Source: Liolophura sinensis (taxonomy: Eukaryota; Mollusca; Polyplacophora; Chitonida; Chitonidae). Taken from it: a stretch of DNA of 64,000 bases. Below the pieces are notes generated by a model. That model worked only from the letters and a program-made list of their open reading frames with translations. It did not search any database and was not told where the DNA came from. The stretch covers positions 44,945,116 through 45,009,115 of the forward strand of contig NC_088301.1 of the NCBI RefSeq assembly GCF_032854445.1, given 5' to 3'. Below, piece after piece: positions 36,801 to 51,438 of this stretch; position 1 is the stretch's first letter; each line of letters opens with the position of its first letter. The position numbers were made by a program, and so were the translations under genes.

Positions 36801-39800
36801 GAATTCAGTCGGTTAATGGGAAAACAGGTATATATAGACCTGTGAGCTCTTGGTCAGGGTGTGGGTTTAGTTTGTCGAATGCTGTGGACTGTTTCAGTGA
36901 CATTGAGGTATAACTATTGACTTTAGACTGGAGAACTCGTTACACGGGGAATTTTCTTTTCTTCTCGAATGTTGTTATTTCATACTTTCTGTAGTTTGGC
37001 ACCAATCCACTGCTGTAACAGTGCCACATAATGACGAGAGAAAAGCCTGTAGCATCATTGGTCACACCTTCATCTTGGAGAGTTAATTTATGGACTGTCA
37101 TTTTGTATGGTAATTGCCTGTGTGGTGAAATTAAGACGCAAGCTGCTTGGTTGTCATAAAACAGTTCTATTGCGTTGGTATCTTGTACATTGTTTTTGTC
37201 TTAATTTTTTTTTTCTCATAAAAATGCAAGTCTGTTGGTGCCAAGCATAATCCTTCGTTTCTAGTTCCCATCACAAACCAGTATCTTGTAATCAGGCGAC
37301 ATTCTTGAAACCACGAATAAAGGTTGCAATATTGCTTGGCCTCGTTCGTTACTTGTCCAGATCTGTCCCTGTGAGAGGCAAACGACATACAAGGATATGT
37401 ATATGACATGTTAGTTGGAATCTTCATCAGTTTACATGTTCCAGCTGTGATGCGTGGATTATTAATATTCATACACTAAACAAAGCTGAAGTGTATATTT
37501 TTGTCCTACACTTTGTGTTATTTTTGGTGTCAAGTTTTCAAGAACTGCAATTATGGATACACGAATATCTCTTGTTATAGTCCAAATTTGGATTCTTCTT
37601 AATGAAGTTTAGTTTATAAGACCATGATGTTGAATGAGGGTGAATAATATTACCCTTGATGGATGTATTTGGATTTTTAACTGGTAACGTGATCATTATT
37701 CAGATATTCAGTGAAGTCAAAGTGGCTTTTTGTATGGAAGTAAGAAATGCAATGATTTGCTATGAGCATTGCAACTCTTTGAATTAATTCAGCAAATCAT
37801 TTTTGTTTTGACAACGGCTTCCGTGACCTATAGTGGTCGAAGGGATTAAAGCCCGGGTATGGGGCTCAAAAAGACTTCAAAAATGGCACTTGTCGCTGCT
37901 TCGCTTGGCGATCAGAGCTGAAAGGTTAGAGAAATGAAATGGCACTGGTTAGTGAGGTGTCATGGAGTATTGTGGATGTGGTATCATGTCTAGTGCCGTG
38001 GGCATGATACTTCATTAATGGAAGCACATTGGCGGCATGGACACGCCTCCACAAGACAGTATTTACACACACCGAATGGCTTCTCGTCGTCGTATGACTG
38101 ACAAATTGTACAACTTAAAACCCCAAGCACACATATATTCTTAATACTGAAAGGTTATAATTAGAAAATAAAAGTATCTTGACAACTAATAGCAGTGCTA
38201 CATACTTCATACTGGCGAATGATAAGTTAAGCAGAATCTATGCGATATAATGATTGGTGAACAGAATGCAAACATTGTTAATTTTCTTTTACAGTTTTTT
38301 TTGCTGATTTTTTCTTTTTAATTTTATTCTATATGCTTATATTTACCTTAATTGCCCCCTTTCTCTTCTATATGATATCATCAAATGAGATTCACCCGAA
38401 AGGTCTCTATAAGGCAAGGGTTTCTCTTTATAACTAGAAACCCTGAGGTGAGAAACGAACCTCTTCTTCCAATCATAAATCTTAACTTCACCCAGAAAAG
38501 CAGAAAATCACTCCCGTCAATCCTTTTGGAAGCTGTGGCCCTGAAAAAAAGTCCATAATTCTTATCACTTGCCGGGCGAGTTACAGACGTTTGTATCATA
38601 AGCAAGGATGTAAGGAGGTATTCTTTGGCCCTTCTGTTGCACTCCTTTCTGAGTAGTCTCCCCTAACCACAAGATTACCGATGCAAGGGATAGATCAGGT
38701 CGAATTTAAAAAACACAGACACAGACTATATGGTATCTAAAATGTTTATGGTCTATCTACCGGGGCAATTGAATAAGATCCAGATTTTCTGCCTACTCAT
38801 CCATTAAGTTATTTGCCTACTCAACTGATATATTTTTATTCAAAGGTAATTATATGAATTTCAGCCTCCATGACAACCAGCACGTATGAATATATGCGTC
38901 AAAACAGATATTTGGACACCAGCCGTCAAGCAAAATGGACTTTCCGGGTTAATAGTCGCAATACTACATGTATCCATTCATCTGGGCCCCTATTTACTAA
39001 CCAGAGTTCAAATTACAATGATCACAAACATTAAGTATCCGTAGGCAACACGAGAAAGTGAGCAGAGCTCAAAGTATAGAATATGGCATACAGATGGACG
39101 GAATTACAAACGTACAGCCATTTTTTAAAATTAAGAGTTGAGCTCACAGCATAAAGGGAAACCTGCAGACATGTTTGTGAAGTATTACCAGAATAAACTA
39201 TGACTATAATGTATAAGCTATCTATTAAAGTAAGTTTCGTGTTAATATACAAAGCCGATTTGGAGGTGCCACTTGGTGTAGAATGCAAGGGAATGGAAAA
39301 CCCAACTTAAGAATGACAAATATACAGATATAGTTTGTAAAACATGACTGAAAAATACACTACATGACAAGACAATGCGTCGTTATTTTTATCATTGAAT
39401 TGGGTTGGTTCACAATACATCGTTAAGAAACTTCGGTATATACAGAAACTTATATGAAATTCTATGCCTATATACAAAGTGTTGTTACTCTTTATGCATG
39501 AGTTAAGCTATGTAGCAAAAGAAGTTCAACAGTGCCTCTACATAGTTTTTGTTCTGTATGTAAGGTTGATGGGAGAGTATGGAGATATATAGTTGGTGGA
39601 CGTAGGGAAAGGAGCGCAGGAAAGGAGCGGATGCCATGGAAGTCCTCGCGAAGACCAGCCAAGACAGGGATCAAGTGAGAGAAGACATGCCGCGGAGCAA
39701 GATCACGCGGCCAAGCTGCCCGAGCTGAGAGAAAGCCTTCGCTACAGCCGACCAGACAAACAGTTTGTTGTCTAAGTTTAAAGCCCGTCATATGCAAACA

Positions 39801-40620
39801 AACCCTTCATGGCTCTCCCCTAGCTCGGTTGATACAGTGACAATTCCTTAACCCGACCAGTTGACAACGTCTGGATTCTCCGCGAGAGGGGCTTGGTCGT
39901 TATCCCTCACAAGATCGAGGGTAGATGACATCGAAGGGGAAATATGAGTGCAAGAACCTCGGACGCTTTTGAACATGAACTTTTTATTCTGCCTCCATGT
40001 ATGATTCACATGTAAATATTATTTTTAATACATCTCTATGAAAACGAACATAAGAGGGCTATATTCTAGAGAACTGCTTTGGGATGCGATAACGGCTTTC
40101 GTCGTTCATACGTACACTTTGCGGGAAGGCAGGACAGTCGTTTTGCCGCCTTCTGCATAGGTTTTAGAGGCTGAGGCACGGAAAAGCTGAGTTGCCCTGT
40201 GATTAAAGATTCTGAATGGCCCTTTGGTTTCAGCGTAATAGCCCGTGAGAGTCACCGCATTGTTCAGAAGGCAAGTGGACGAGTCCAGTCAGAAGTGTTT
40301 TCCACTTGGGTTGATTGAAGGGCACATGTGGCGCATAAGCATAAAACTTCTCATGCTCTAAGTTTGAAGGCATGAGAACAACTTCAGTCTGTCATATCTA
40401 GTCTTTTTGATCATTAACCATCGTCGAACTTCGGTTTCCGACACCTTGTTTATCGTGTGTGAAAATCATAAAACCAGAATACCGTATGAAGCCATTTTCG
40501 AACCGGCCTTAAAGTCGTGCGTGTTACAGTGATGCAACCTTTCCGGCCATCATGGACATACCCACATGTTCAAGAAGACCGTGAATGAAATAATCACCGT
40601 GCCAAGTTTTTGTTTCTTCT
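33831..40620. other. TPRA1 3' UTR and downstream, no convincing gene
   Basis: Candidate poly(A) signals AATAAA lie at 33877-33882, only 47 bases after the TPRA1 stop, and at 35872-35877. The stretch contains an AT dinucleotide run (34033-34055) and a C-rich run (35716-35738). ORFs here are short, have no domain-like sequence and lack paired splice signals in phase. A GC-richer patch at about 39,590-39,780 is open in several frames but shows no recognisable protein. Confidence 0.5.
34033..34055. repeat. AT dinucleotide microsatellite
   Basis: About 11 AT units in the TPRA1 3' flank. Confidence 0.9.
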
Positions 40621-40663
40621 ATGCGGATAGGATGTGTTATATCGGATTGCTGTAATATGGAAT

Positions 40664-40853
40664 ATGTTCAATAAATTTGCCAAGACAATGCCTCCTAAAA
40701 GCGAACCATCTAATAAGGATCCGGAAAGATTTAACGAAGCCGAGGAATTCGCCCACCCGGCTGTCCGACCAACGAACGCTATCAAACCAAGGAGGAGGAA
40801 TAAAGTACAAGGGAGAGGAGCCAACCAAGGGAATAAACGAGAGCGTATAATAG
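40664..40853 (+). CDS. Candidate orphan first exon, basic peptide of unknown function
   Basis: ATG at 40664 opens 63 codons ending at a strong donor (GTACGT at 40854) in phase 1. The peptide starts MFNKFAKTMPPKSEPSNKD and ends in a strongly basic stretch (KPRRRNKVQGRGANQGNKRE). It has no signal peptide or membrane segment. The composition is plausible for a nuclear or RNA/DNA-binding N-terminus. No in-phase next exon could be identified. Phase 1 would fit the chitin-binding exon at 53882, but the basic, leaderless sequence makes that join unlikely. It could be chance coding potential. Confidence 0.3.
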
Positions 40854-43800
40854 GTACGTGTTTTAATCGTTTCGGTATTAGTCCCTTTAATCGTAAATCT
40901 TTGACTTTAACAAGTTGTTTCGATTAGGCCTGTTGGTTAAAACGCTACGGAAGTCTAAATTGAAAATAATAATATTTCTATACTCTTCCAAACGCTGTAA
41001 ATAAACTCAGGCAGTAAAAACAATGTGTGATTATGTTATAGAAAGGGGAAGAAAGTAAATGTAACGTGACCAGTCTTGAAATGAAGAAAAACAACTATTA
41101 CAGTGAGCAACATTAAGGGTCTCGAAGATAATCTTTGCGTCATAATGATGACCAATGATGAAGAAATGATGATGACTGAGTATTAATGAAAACACTTTAT
41201 CAGCATAAAGGATTTGAGTGCAACAGTTTCCACTAAAGTGAAATTGTCAGATTGCATGAGACCATATAAAAGCATCCTATATGTAATTGGGGAGTGGCGT
41301 TAAGCCATAACCGTTAGTTCATTCACGGACTTAACAATAAACTAATAAGTCAGACACGTGGACTACATGCGGTTTAAAATGTATACACTTTATTTAAATT
41401 TACGTACAGTAAGAGATAGGCTCCACATTGAAATTTGCGCTGTGCGAATGTTTTAAAAACCAGTACAATTTGAGTCTATTAAAATATTACATTACTAACA
41501 CCCCAAATTAAGAAGGCCCTTGATGTAACATGCAACCGAAATCATATGACTATGGTCAGTTTGTGTAATTTGCATATATTCCCTTATTATGGAATGTTAA
41601 TGTCATATTGTCACCTGTAAAAGAAAGCCAATCGCCAAAGTATACCATACCTGTGTCTATTCCACAAATCGAATTATTTTACTTGAGTAAAATTAGGTAA
41701 CGCACATCTTAGCAGAATACCTGCTACAGATATGTGTTTCAATGCAAGCTTAATTTTAAGCATCGAAAGGTATGGGTTGACAAAAAATTGGCTCAAGTCA
41801 AAACTGGGTTTCTGGAATGGACCCTTGGCCCTTATACCCCCTCTTTTACTTATACACATAGCACTGTACCGGAGCGTTGCGCTAACACTTGCCAAATTTC
41901 GATAAATCAATGATTGTGTTTGGACTAGATTCTGTTGATGTAACAATGCGGTTTGCGGACACGTTCTCAATATCACGTGGACAGCAAGCTCCTGGCAGTT
42001 TCCAGATGAACTGCAATAATTCATACCATGTATATTCTGGAGTGATTTTCTGTGTTTGTCGAAAAATATTGCAAGCCTTGCCAAGAAGCTGTAAACGTAG
42101 ACAGTTCGATCGGATAAGGATAAAGCTAACAGTCCTCAAACTCCTGAAGATATGATTTACTAGATGGGAACGTGTCTATATATAATATCACCATACCTCC
42201 TAACATATATGTGATGCTGTTCAATATCCCTGAGAAACAAACACGAATGAGTCTGATGTGTACACTTTGGCGGTGACCAGAGTATAGGTAGCAGGTTGTA
42301 ACTCCCAGCACAGGGGAAAAATGCAACAAAAGTGATCCAATAGGCTGCGTGCTTACCAATATTAACTTAACATGACTCTACATACAGACCTATTTACACC
42401 ATGCTAACACGTGTTCTGTCATAATTTAGTTACACGGGAATACATAGAAGCCCAAAATAAAACGTCGTTTAAATGAGTATCCAGTTTATATTTAGATCAC
42501 CACAGAAATTCATTAACATAATACAGTAACATTTGTGCAAAGTAGTAGTTAAACTGTTCTGTATAGTTTGTTGCCTTCTGTTGTTATATATTGGTAATTG
42601 TTCCATATTGTTGCACTAGAACGTATTTTGACGGTTTACTCTAACACATTCAAGTAATCTTAGGAATCTGTATCAAGCAAGATACATAATTAAACCATAA
42701 GCAATTATAGAGCTCACAATTTCCCCTGGAAAGCCAGAAATCCTGAAATAGCCTATAGGATAAGTGAAAGTGGTCTGTATCATGACTCATCTACGACATA
42801 TGGGTCACATATGGCATTCGTACGTGGCATTGTTGTCGAGATAAGTATATCGTTGTTTCCGTGATAACAAAGGCACCTCCACACCTATGGAACATGGTAT
42901 ATATGTATGTATACTCCTATGCTGGAAAGGATTCGGTGATGTCAGCGTTCCAACAAAGAGCACAATCCATGATAGCTTAGACCAGACCTGAAGTTGAAAT
43001 TCAAATGATTTAAGGATATGACACTTCAGTGAACCGGACTGTTACATTCATCTCTCACAAGTTGGATTTCATTCTAAGCAGTTCCGTAGCGTTTGGAGAC
43101 ATGTCCGAAGATACAGCTGAAGGTATTTATCTGATGCTCATAGTTTCTCTTCATTAACGAGTTACTGATTTATTGTTTATCGTTTGTGTAAGTTACATAA
43201 CAAACAATATATCATAACAAGAATTAATCCCATGAGACTCATAAATATCCCAATTCTCTATATCACGTGTGGCCTGGCACAAAGCCATTTCTGTCTTAAT
43301 GGTCAAAATTTGAAACACCATCTTAAGTCTTTTTTATTTTGATTAATTCAAAATTTCTTCCACATCATCAGTATTGTCCTTGCAATACTAAAACTGATCA
43401 TTTAACTATAGCTTTAAATTTCCATATTAATCAGAAATGGGATTGTGGAATTGAACCCTTACGGTGTCTCTGATGTAAAAGGCAAGGTCATCGTCCGTTA
43501 ACTACTGACGACGATCTAAGCCATTTCACCTTCGTCGGCAAAAGAAAGGTCGCCTTTCTTAAAATAGCATCATTCTAAATGCATATAATTCCAGGATGAG
43601 AGTTATTACTCTCCAAACAATCTTGGCCAATAACAGCTTTGGGTAAGGGGCTGAGTTCACACCCGAGATGAGCTCCTTGGGATTCAAAGGTTGACTCCAG
43701 CTGTGACTCACTGGACTTCAGAGAAAGACACCTTACAGCTAAACGGCTTTCTTGCACTAAGATTGACGCAATGAGGAAGCGTATCACCTCAAACAACAAC

Positions 43801-46800
43801 AACAAAAAAAAATTGCCGCCGTACACAGAAATCCAGCATGATATTCAAATATTGCTGCATGTGGAAATTTAACTCTGAACATGCACTTACCTTTTTTCTG
43901 CCCAGCGCATCGATTGTGATTGGACACTACTCTTGAGATAAACAAGACAGCAAAGATGGGAAAAGTTCCATTTGATTAATTGGGTTTATACACATGACTT
44001 ATATTTACACAAAATTAGGCCAAAGATTAAAACGTTGAATTTATACAATAAGGAAAACCTGGACAATTCAACTTCAGCGCTAAAGGATGAAGTTAAGTTT
44101 TTCTCTGATTACACGTTTAAACATATTTTGCTTTCAAAATATGTATTGATTGGGCTTATTGCACTTGATAAACTGGACGTTCAGGACCATATCAGTCGGC
44201 TTCTTACTCATGAAATTGTTGTTTTTTACATACTTCACCAATTGAGTTTTTTTTGAAGGAGCTTGGGACTGATTTGCGTTTTAGACGTTGGAAAGTCCGA
44301 CTTTTATTTGATGTTGAATAGGCTCATCTTCAGCACATATATAGGGCGTACTAGAATTACCAATATTGGAGTGTTTGTTCAACCTATATTTAGCGTTCAT
44401 GTTTAAACGAATGCGGATTCCAATATTTACGGTATCAATCTTGTGGTCGTTCAAACACATGTTGTGGATCACAAGAGACCTTTTATCCCTCCCTTCGTTT
44501 TTACATGTATTTTCCCTGGCAAAATCTGGCGGCACTTTGTGTTCTTTCCGTACAGACAATGGTAGTGAACACGTGCCTTGTGTAAATTACCTTGGCAACA
44601 TGTTGACTCCACCCATTGATGTGGCTTACTCATCTTCAGATTGTTGAACATAGAAACGCCCATGAAAACCATTGTGACCAATTGGTACACATGGAGTTAA
44701 ATCTCTTTTTCTCCGTAAAGTCTAATTCTGATATAGTTGGACATACGTTATCTACATGTCTATGTGTGTGGTATTCCATATATCAGTGATGTATGTATGG
44801 ATTAGGTCACCTATATTTACAAACGTGTTACAGGTTTTTTGTGGCGCCTTTTCACTGTGACCTTTAGCATGTTTTTGCACAAATATAAAGAAATGACCCC
44901 CCTCCGCCAAAATAAAAACAAAAACTGTTACTTACTCAACTTTCCTTCAATGTCAGACAAATTTTGCACCCTGCGACACAAGGTCAGTAAAGTTTCACAT
45001 TGTATCCCAAGAATGTGTTTATCACTTTTGCAAGAAAATAAATATTGGGGTATATTTAAGTTTAAGGATGTGTGGAAATGACATGTGTAAGCAATTCTGA
45101 AAAACATACAAAATGCCTCAGATCGACGAACGAGATTCCCCTTCACACGCTATATACCTACACTTTGAACAGGTATAAAACATTTTGCACACTGCCTGCA
45201 TAATGCCATGCAAATTTGCTACAATTTCATTATAGCTAAGATGATTTATAATTAGGTTAAGAGTTGTGTCCCCATTGAAGTCCGTTTTCAGTTATATGAT
45301 GTATATTCGTAAGCTATGTTTTGTCAGTGCATGGTTGGTTTCTATTACGATCCATTTGAATAATGAAATCGTCAAAGGGGTATTTCTTGTGCTAACTGTT
45401 CAGAGCATGTCTCCATGGCTTTTGGGGTAAGACTGGGTTTCCAAGCACTGGCAATAAATCCAAAGAACTTAGCCGTTAAAAACATTTGTCCCATCAGTGT
45501 GATCAGCTCAGCATGGCTACGAAAGATGAAACTCTTTCTAGGCGGTTTCATTGTGTTCATCTTCCGTTGCTGTAGGCAACCTGGTGGGTAAATGTGCCCT
45601 CTACATAGCATACAGCCTGCTCAATACGCTTCTGCGACAGCTATCCGCTCGGCTTAATCTTCACGTACCTTATTTATTTGAACTCAAAGCCGGTCTCTGC
45701 GAGCGAGGAGCCGACCTTAATCTGACGTTTCCGTGTATGTTGTGGCCAAGTCCGCATTCGCTTTTTTTAACGTCCGGCACTCCGGCACACACTAACAATT
45801 TTCTGCAACTTCGCCGCTCCTGCATGTGATCATTGTGAAACATCTGCACCTGGAATAGATGCGGAGATGCTTCTTTCTCTACGCCAAAAAACCTTCCAGT
45901 TATGAGCTCACCCAGAATTCAGCCGAATAATCATTTGATTTTAATACATGATCAGTGAGCAAGTATGAGAAAAACATTTCAGTGTCATTATGCTTTGTAG
46001 AATATGTCTGCTTTCAGTGGAACAATTAGAATATACAGTTTCACAAGTTTTTCTTAATGTCAAATATCGATAACGTTTTATGATTGCGTAAATGGTCAGG
46101 GAATATGAGTTCATATGGACTATTAACAAAAACTTCGACTTTTGACGCACAAGTCAGATAAGTTTGCTTAAGCATGCCAAATGTTGTTGACAGAAAGGAA
46201 AAAGCATATGTTTGTGGTGCAAAAGCAAATAGATCTCGCCAGTTTCGTCAGCTCACACAACGAGGTGTCGAGACACTTTGTGCGGAAAACGTGCTGCTTG
46301 TAAAAGTGTGTGTCCCTAAAACTTACCTATATGCTGTGCTTTCATAATGCGCGAGCACAATTAAGGCAAGATTTAAAACGTCGCATTACTGACACTTTGG
46401 TTTGAAGAAAGCTGATCATGCAAAATTTCTGTCGTGCTTGGACTGTTCTTGTTGAAAATTGAGGATTTTGAATACTTTAAAATTCATTAATATGTAATTC
46501 AGTAATCAGCCTGTCTTCCTAGTCATCAGCTTAATAGATTAAATTAGGGTTGGTGAATTCAAATCTACAATAGCTATTAAACAAACCGCCTTTTATGTAT
46601 TAAAGATAGAAATAGCTGTAATGTGACCAGGTAACACACAGTAAAAAATTGGCATGGGGTTTTCACTGACAGTTTCACAACATTGTTTCACACTGTTGAT
46701 TCTATCTGCATTGTGCATATCACTGTCATATCTTTAAGCTTAATGGATGCGTTTTTCTAAATTCACGAATATTTTAAACTGTCATAGTCAGTAGTTTATC

Positions 46801-47727
46801 TTGTTCGAAGATTTTTGCTGGGTTACTATCAATCATAGGGTGTTGATTACGCCATAAAATAGGTGTTTCTTATTTCAAGACAGCAATTGTCATTTTCACT
46901 TTTTAGGCGGCAAATATTGCATTTCATGACTTTCATGGTGTACTTGCATTACTCTTTATCTGTATTTTTTCGGCACCGTGAAATGGCGCGTTGAGAGAAA
47001 TAGCAGTGCAGTGTATTCATGCCTCTCTACGTGTACACGTAGCATTGTATTGTATTTGTTATTTATATCTCTGGTACATTTTGCTGGCATGTGCTGGAGC
47101 AACAATCCCAAGATGTCCCAGTTGGTCAACACGGAGCCAGTTGAGGCAACCCATCTTCTGAATTTTATTCTTGCTGTGCGTCTAGGTTCTTTCTCTAGAC
47201 TGGCTTTTAAACGTGACGCTTGTCAAATTTGATATTTATTCTATGTGCCTCAAAATATTCTCGGCTTGTTTTCGATTTTTCTGTCGCTGACGTTCCAGTG
47301 CGGTGTGAAAGCTTCTAGGGCTTTTTAATTCCCAGGATTATCTTATTTAAATCCAAGCTGTATACATACAGATTAATGCCCAGCCTCCTTTCATGGCACT
47401 TGTTTCATGGAGAATGGACGAATAATATAGTCTGAGAAAACAGTGCACCGTGTACAAGGCCTGTATATATTGTATAATTGATTCCAGGATGCAAGAGGCA
47501 GGTTTTTAAAAAATTCTTTGAATGTCCCATAGAAAGTTTTGTTGGAAGTCTTTGTCTTCAAACCACATCTAACTTAAGTGAGGGCCTGCAAGTGTTTGAA
47601 TTCTGTCCAAGACTAGGGCTGTAGACATGTAAAATGCGGACATCATGTGAAGAAATGTTGACGATGAACTTCAAATAGGAACCTGTAAGCTTACTTGGAG
47701 TTGACTTACATGACAACATGACGGCCA

Positions 47728-47729
<2 letters not shown>

Positions 47730-47786
<57 letters not shown>

Positions 47787-47839
47787 CATTTCGATGTAAA
47801 CGTACCCACCATTATTAAGCATGTATAATCAATACATAT

Positions 47840-47901
<62 letters not shown>

Positions 47902-47945
47902 TTCCATGTAAACGTACCCACCATTATTAAGCATATATAATCTGC
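47730..47945. repeat. Two long TA arrays within a tandemly duplicated segment
   Basis: (TA)n at 47730-47783 and 47842-47899 are each followed by the same unique block (tgtaaacgtacccaccatta through ttaagcat). A unit of about 115 bases made of a TA array plus a unique block has been duplicated. Confidence 0.9.
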
Positions 47946-50660
47946 AATTAATGACATGCTAAATCATGTTTTATAAGAGAAATGATTCGTGGATGTAGAA
48001 CAGTTTTCCCGTCATAGTGAGACAGGTTCATATTTGGGTCACCATTGATTTCTTTCGTCAGATGTTGCTAGGCCATTTGCTAATATTTATATTGCCCTTT
48101 GTCTGCTTTAAATTTGAATTCTATAACACTTACAAATATAGTTAGTTAATTTAGTTAACTAACAGTAAATTTAAATTTAAAATATCCTTTATATACCTGC
48201 TGAAGTATAGTCCGTCATCAATAAGGCGGTAACCGTCAAACTAAATGTTGAAGTTTGCAGTACAGATTCTTTAAATATCTTCTCACTAACCAATTTATCT
48301 TTCTCTCAAAGAGTATTTCGAAGAATGTGACTTTGTTTACAACGACACGACGAGCGACGCAGGTGAATGTTTATGTAATTTTTACGAGTATGTCATCTTG
48401 GCTCTACGAGTTTTTGGATCTTCGATTAGGTCACGCCTTAGATACCTGTCCCAAAACGCCCAATCCGATTTCTATGCTTTGTAACAGTTGATGTTGCATT
48501 ACCTGTATGTTATACACTTCAAACTTGAAACATGTCATGTTTATTACAGTTGTCAGTGAAGAAGGCAGGCGGAGTTGACACACACTGACGGGCCAGTGAA
48601 GTCAAATACGACTTGATCACGTAACACCTAGGTAATCCAACCCTGCAGGTGTCAAGGTCCCACACCTCCGGTTAAGACACAGGCGTTGTTGTTGTTTGGG
48701 ATTTGGTCCTTTAAATCTCTGTTAGTCTAGCTACATCCCTGGCGACATCACCAAACACGACACCGCCCTTAAATGATCTGCCTTCCGATGACACCTTCTG
48801 TCGAAGCACTTTATCAGATTTGCAACAAATTTTTTGCGCGAATAATGCGTATATACAAGGATTCAAACCAACCAGACGGTCAAAAGGCCAATACAAATAT
48901 AAAACAATGGCATTAGCCAGTCAGTGTCAAGATGAATTCTGTCAGAATTTAATTTTTTTTAAATGATTTTGAACTTTTGATAAAGTAATCTTGTTAAGGA
49001 GAATATTGGTACAATAGTGTTGTACCCTAAACGATTATTCGTTCTCACTGAGCTTATGGAAAAACCAATATTTGGCGGAAGCAAATATGCAGCTTCAAAA
49101 AGATCGACTTCATTGTGCGAGCAAAATTTGCTTTATATTCTGAGAAAATTCAGGAATATCACAGCGATCAAAGTTATTATTATTCATCTTCTTCCAGTCG
49201 TTATTTTTAAAGATAGTTTGCTATAGTGTACAGCTATTCTGCAATACAAAAAACCACCGTTCCGTCACATCGTTTATTAATCAATTCCTATAGGGACATT
49301 TATCTTAATAGCTTACGATTTTATCGCAATTTTCTTACTTTTCATCTTTCTGCCCAGTGAAGATTATCCTGTAGTATGGGGGAGTCAAACTGATGGCAGT
49401 TCGGCTTTGGACGCTGTTCCAAAATTCCAAAGTCATCGTTACACTTTCCGCATCAATCAAACATTCCAAACGCAGGGTTTGTGTCCTTCGCCTCGAGCAT
49501 ACAATCCCATTTGTAATAGCTGTTCACAGCTGTAGAAGTATAATTTGGACATGTAGTGGGCATTTTGTTTTGCAGTTTGCGTGAGGTGCAAAGACAACCA
49601 TTTGAACATCTGCAGCTGTCCTTGTCGCAAATTCTGTCATCTTGTTTTATCTGCTACCCTCGTGTGCTTTGTTGGTACAACGTGTATCTCATTGGATTAG
49701 TGAGACACTGTTATTAATTTAGCTTCCAAGTCATTAGTTAACAGCATAGGTTCACCAACACATGCTGTCAGGTAAACGTGCCGATTCGGGGTTAGGCCAG
49801 TTAACAACCTGCAGAATGTATGATTGCAGGACGTGCCATTATCACCCTTCAACACTTCAGGACCTTGCCAAGTACACCGCACTCTTCTCTTCAAGGTTGA
49901 CAAGGCATCCTGGACAATATATATGCTCAAGCGTTTGCATACTTTACTTCGGTTAGCTTGACACGCGTTTATATAAAAATGGCTCACTTAAAGTGGGCTT
50001 TATATATATGCTCTCGATATTACGTATAACCTACATGTACATGTAGTTAGTTCGTCATTTTCTGGCTTATTTCATTAACGTGTAAGTAAAGACACAGACA
50101 CAGTGGACACAAAAAGACGTTTTCACACGTATTTATTGACCTCTATAGTGTGAACCGATGATACTCAAGCCTTTACTCATCCATATGCCGGCGGGGTTTG
50201 AAACTCTAGTACGTAGACAGCCATTGCGCAGCCCTTAATCCAAAACACCTGACACATGGTGTGAAAATTCCATGATGCCATGCTAGTTTAATGCAGAGAG
50301 TTAGTGTCCAGAGAGTAACTTGGGTTACACCAACAGGACGAGTCTCCTCGCACCAAATCCGCTCAGATCCCGGATCAACATCTCAACCTCGGCCTCGATC
50401 CTCGAAGATCCGCCGTGGTCATCAACACTAGAAGTGCCCCTCTTAGCTCTTAGAGTATACTCAGTAAAAGCCAAGAGATTCCTTGAGCCGACAGTTGCAG
50501 CTGTGTAACTTTGGAGAAATGTCCTCCCCGGTTAGACTCAATAGTGTAAAATGTACATTGTCATCACGTAGTTATCCCATTTTTGAATCTGGATGTCTGA
50601 TTCGTCTGTGCCTTTAAGTCAGGATGTGTTCCGGGTATAGGGCATAGAGCGATTTTTCAC

Positions 50661-50796
50661 TTCTTCATTCTGATCGGTACTTGGTGATTCTGGTCGGTGC
50701 TTTACTTATGCATTCTCGTCGGCGCTTTACTTCGTCATTCTGGTCGGTATTTTACGTCATCATTCTGATCGGTGCTTTATTTAGGCATTCTGATCT
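50661..50796. repeat. 25-base tandem repeat, about six copies
   Basis: The unit cattctgatcggtgctttac recurs with attct starting at 50667, 50687, 50712, 50737, 50762 and 50787. The period is 25 after a first 20-base step. It is intergenic. Confidence 0.85.
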
Positions 50797-51438
50797 TTCA
50801 TCCACTTAATATACTGTACCATACATATATTGATGCAAACATGAGTCAATTAAATAAATATATATAATGATGTCTTTTCCCTCACAACTGATACAGATTA
50901 TTAAATGGATAGTTGCTATAAACAGAGATATCTGTGTATAAATTGATGACGATGTATATGCTTGGACTTTCTAACATTTGTCTTTATGCTGTTCATGGTT
51001 AACTTATGTCACAAGCAACTGCAATATAGCAAAGCATGCCTCTGTGTCGTCGAGTTTCAACGTTACCTACTTTGGAAGTCATAACTACACTTGATGAACC
51101 ACCTGGGCATAACCTTGACTCCACCCATTGTATTGCTGAGCGTGGGAGGCAACGTGTTCAAGACGGAGGAAATAAACTGTAGTCTCAGAAGTGAACATGC
51201 CCTTCAGGGATTTTGTTCAGGATATTCAGCGCTGATTCGGAAGTAACCTTTAATGTTTGTTTTTACTTGAATTAATCAACATGCTCTTGTTGAGTGTGTT
51301 CTAACACCGACCGCTACTCTGAAGGTGTAAGATCCTTCATTCATTCGAATCTACTCGTTAAGAGTAAGGAGACATGATCAGCAGGTAATTAGGCAAGGTA
51401 CAAACTGACAAGCTTTGTGATTTCTTTACCCTCTTTAG

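Larger units (their letters stand above)
40930..51428. other. Gene-poor interval
   Basis: I see no recognisable exon chains on either strand. It holds two TA arrays within a duplicated segment (47730-47945) and a 25-base tandem repeat (50661-50796). Short ORFs such as 45,551-45,829 and 49,762-49,956 have no domain-like patterns. A short ATG exon with a weak donor at 43101-43122 (MSEDTAE) is not convincing. Distal enhancers or a long first intron of the chitin-binding receptor gene could lie here. Confidence 0.5.

Noticed and set aside
39492..39797. 101-codon minus-strand ORF and its plus-strand counterpart
   Set aside because: A GC-richer patch open in several frames; no recognisable protein, splice partners or start context.
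43101..43122. ATG mini-exon (MSEDTAE) as first exon of the receptor
   Set aside because: The phase fits, but the donor is weak, the peptide is acidic and too short, and it offers no signal sequence.
45551..45829. 92-codon plus-strand ORF
   Set aside because: Composition looks random, no signal peptide or domain, and no in-phase splice neighbours found.
47558..47842. 94-codon minus-strand ORF
   Set aside because: Its core is a run of Ile-Tyr from the TA dinucleotide array.
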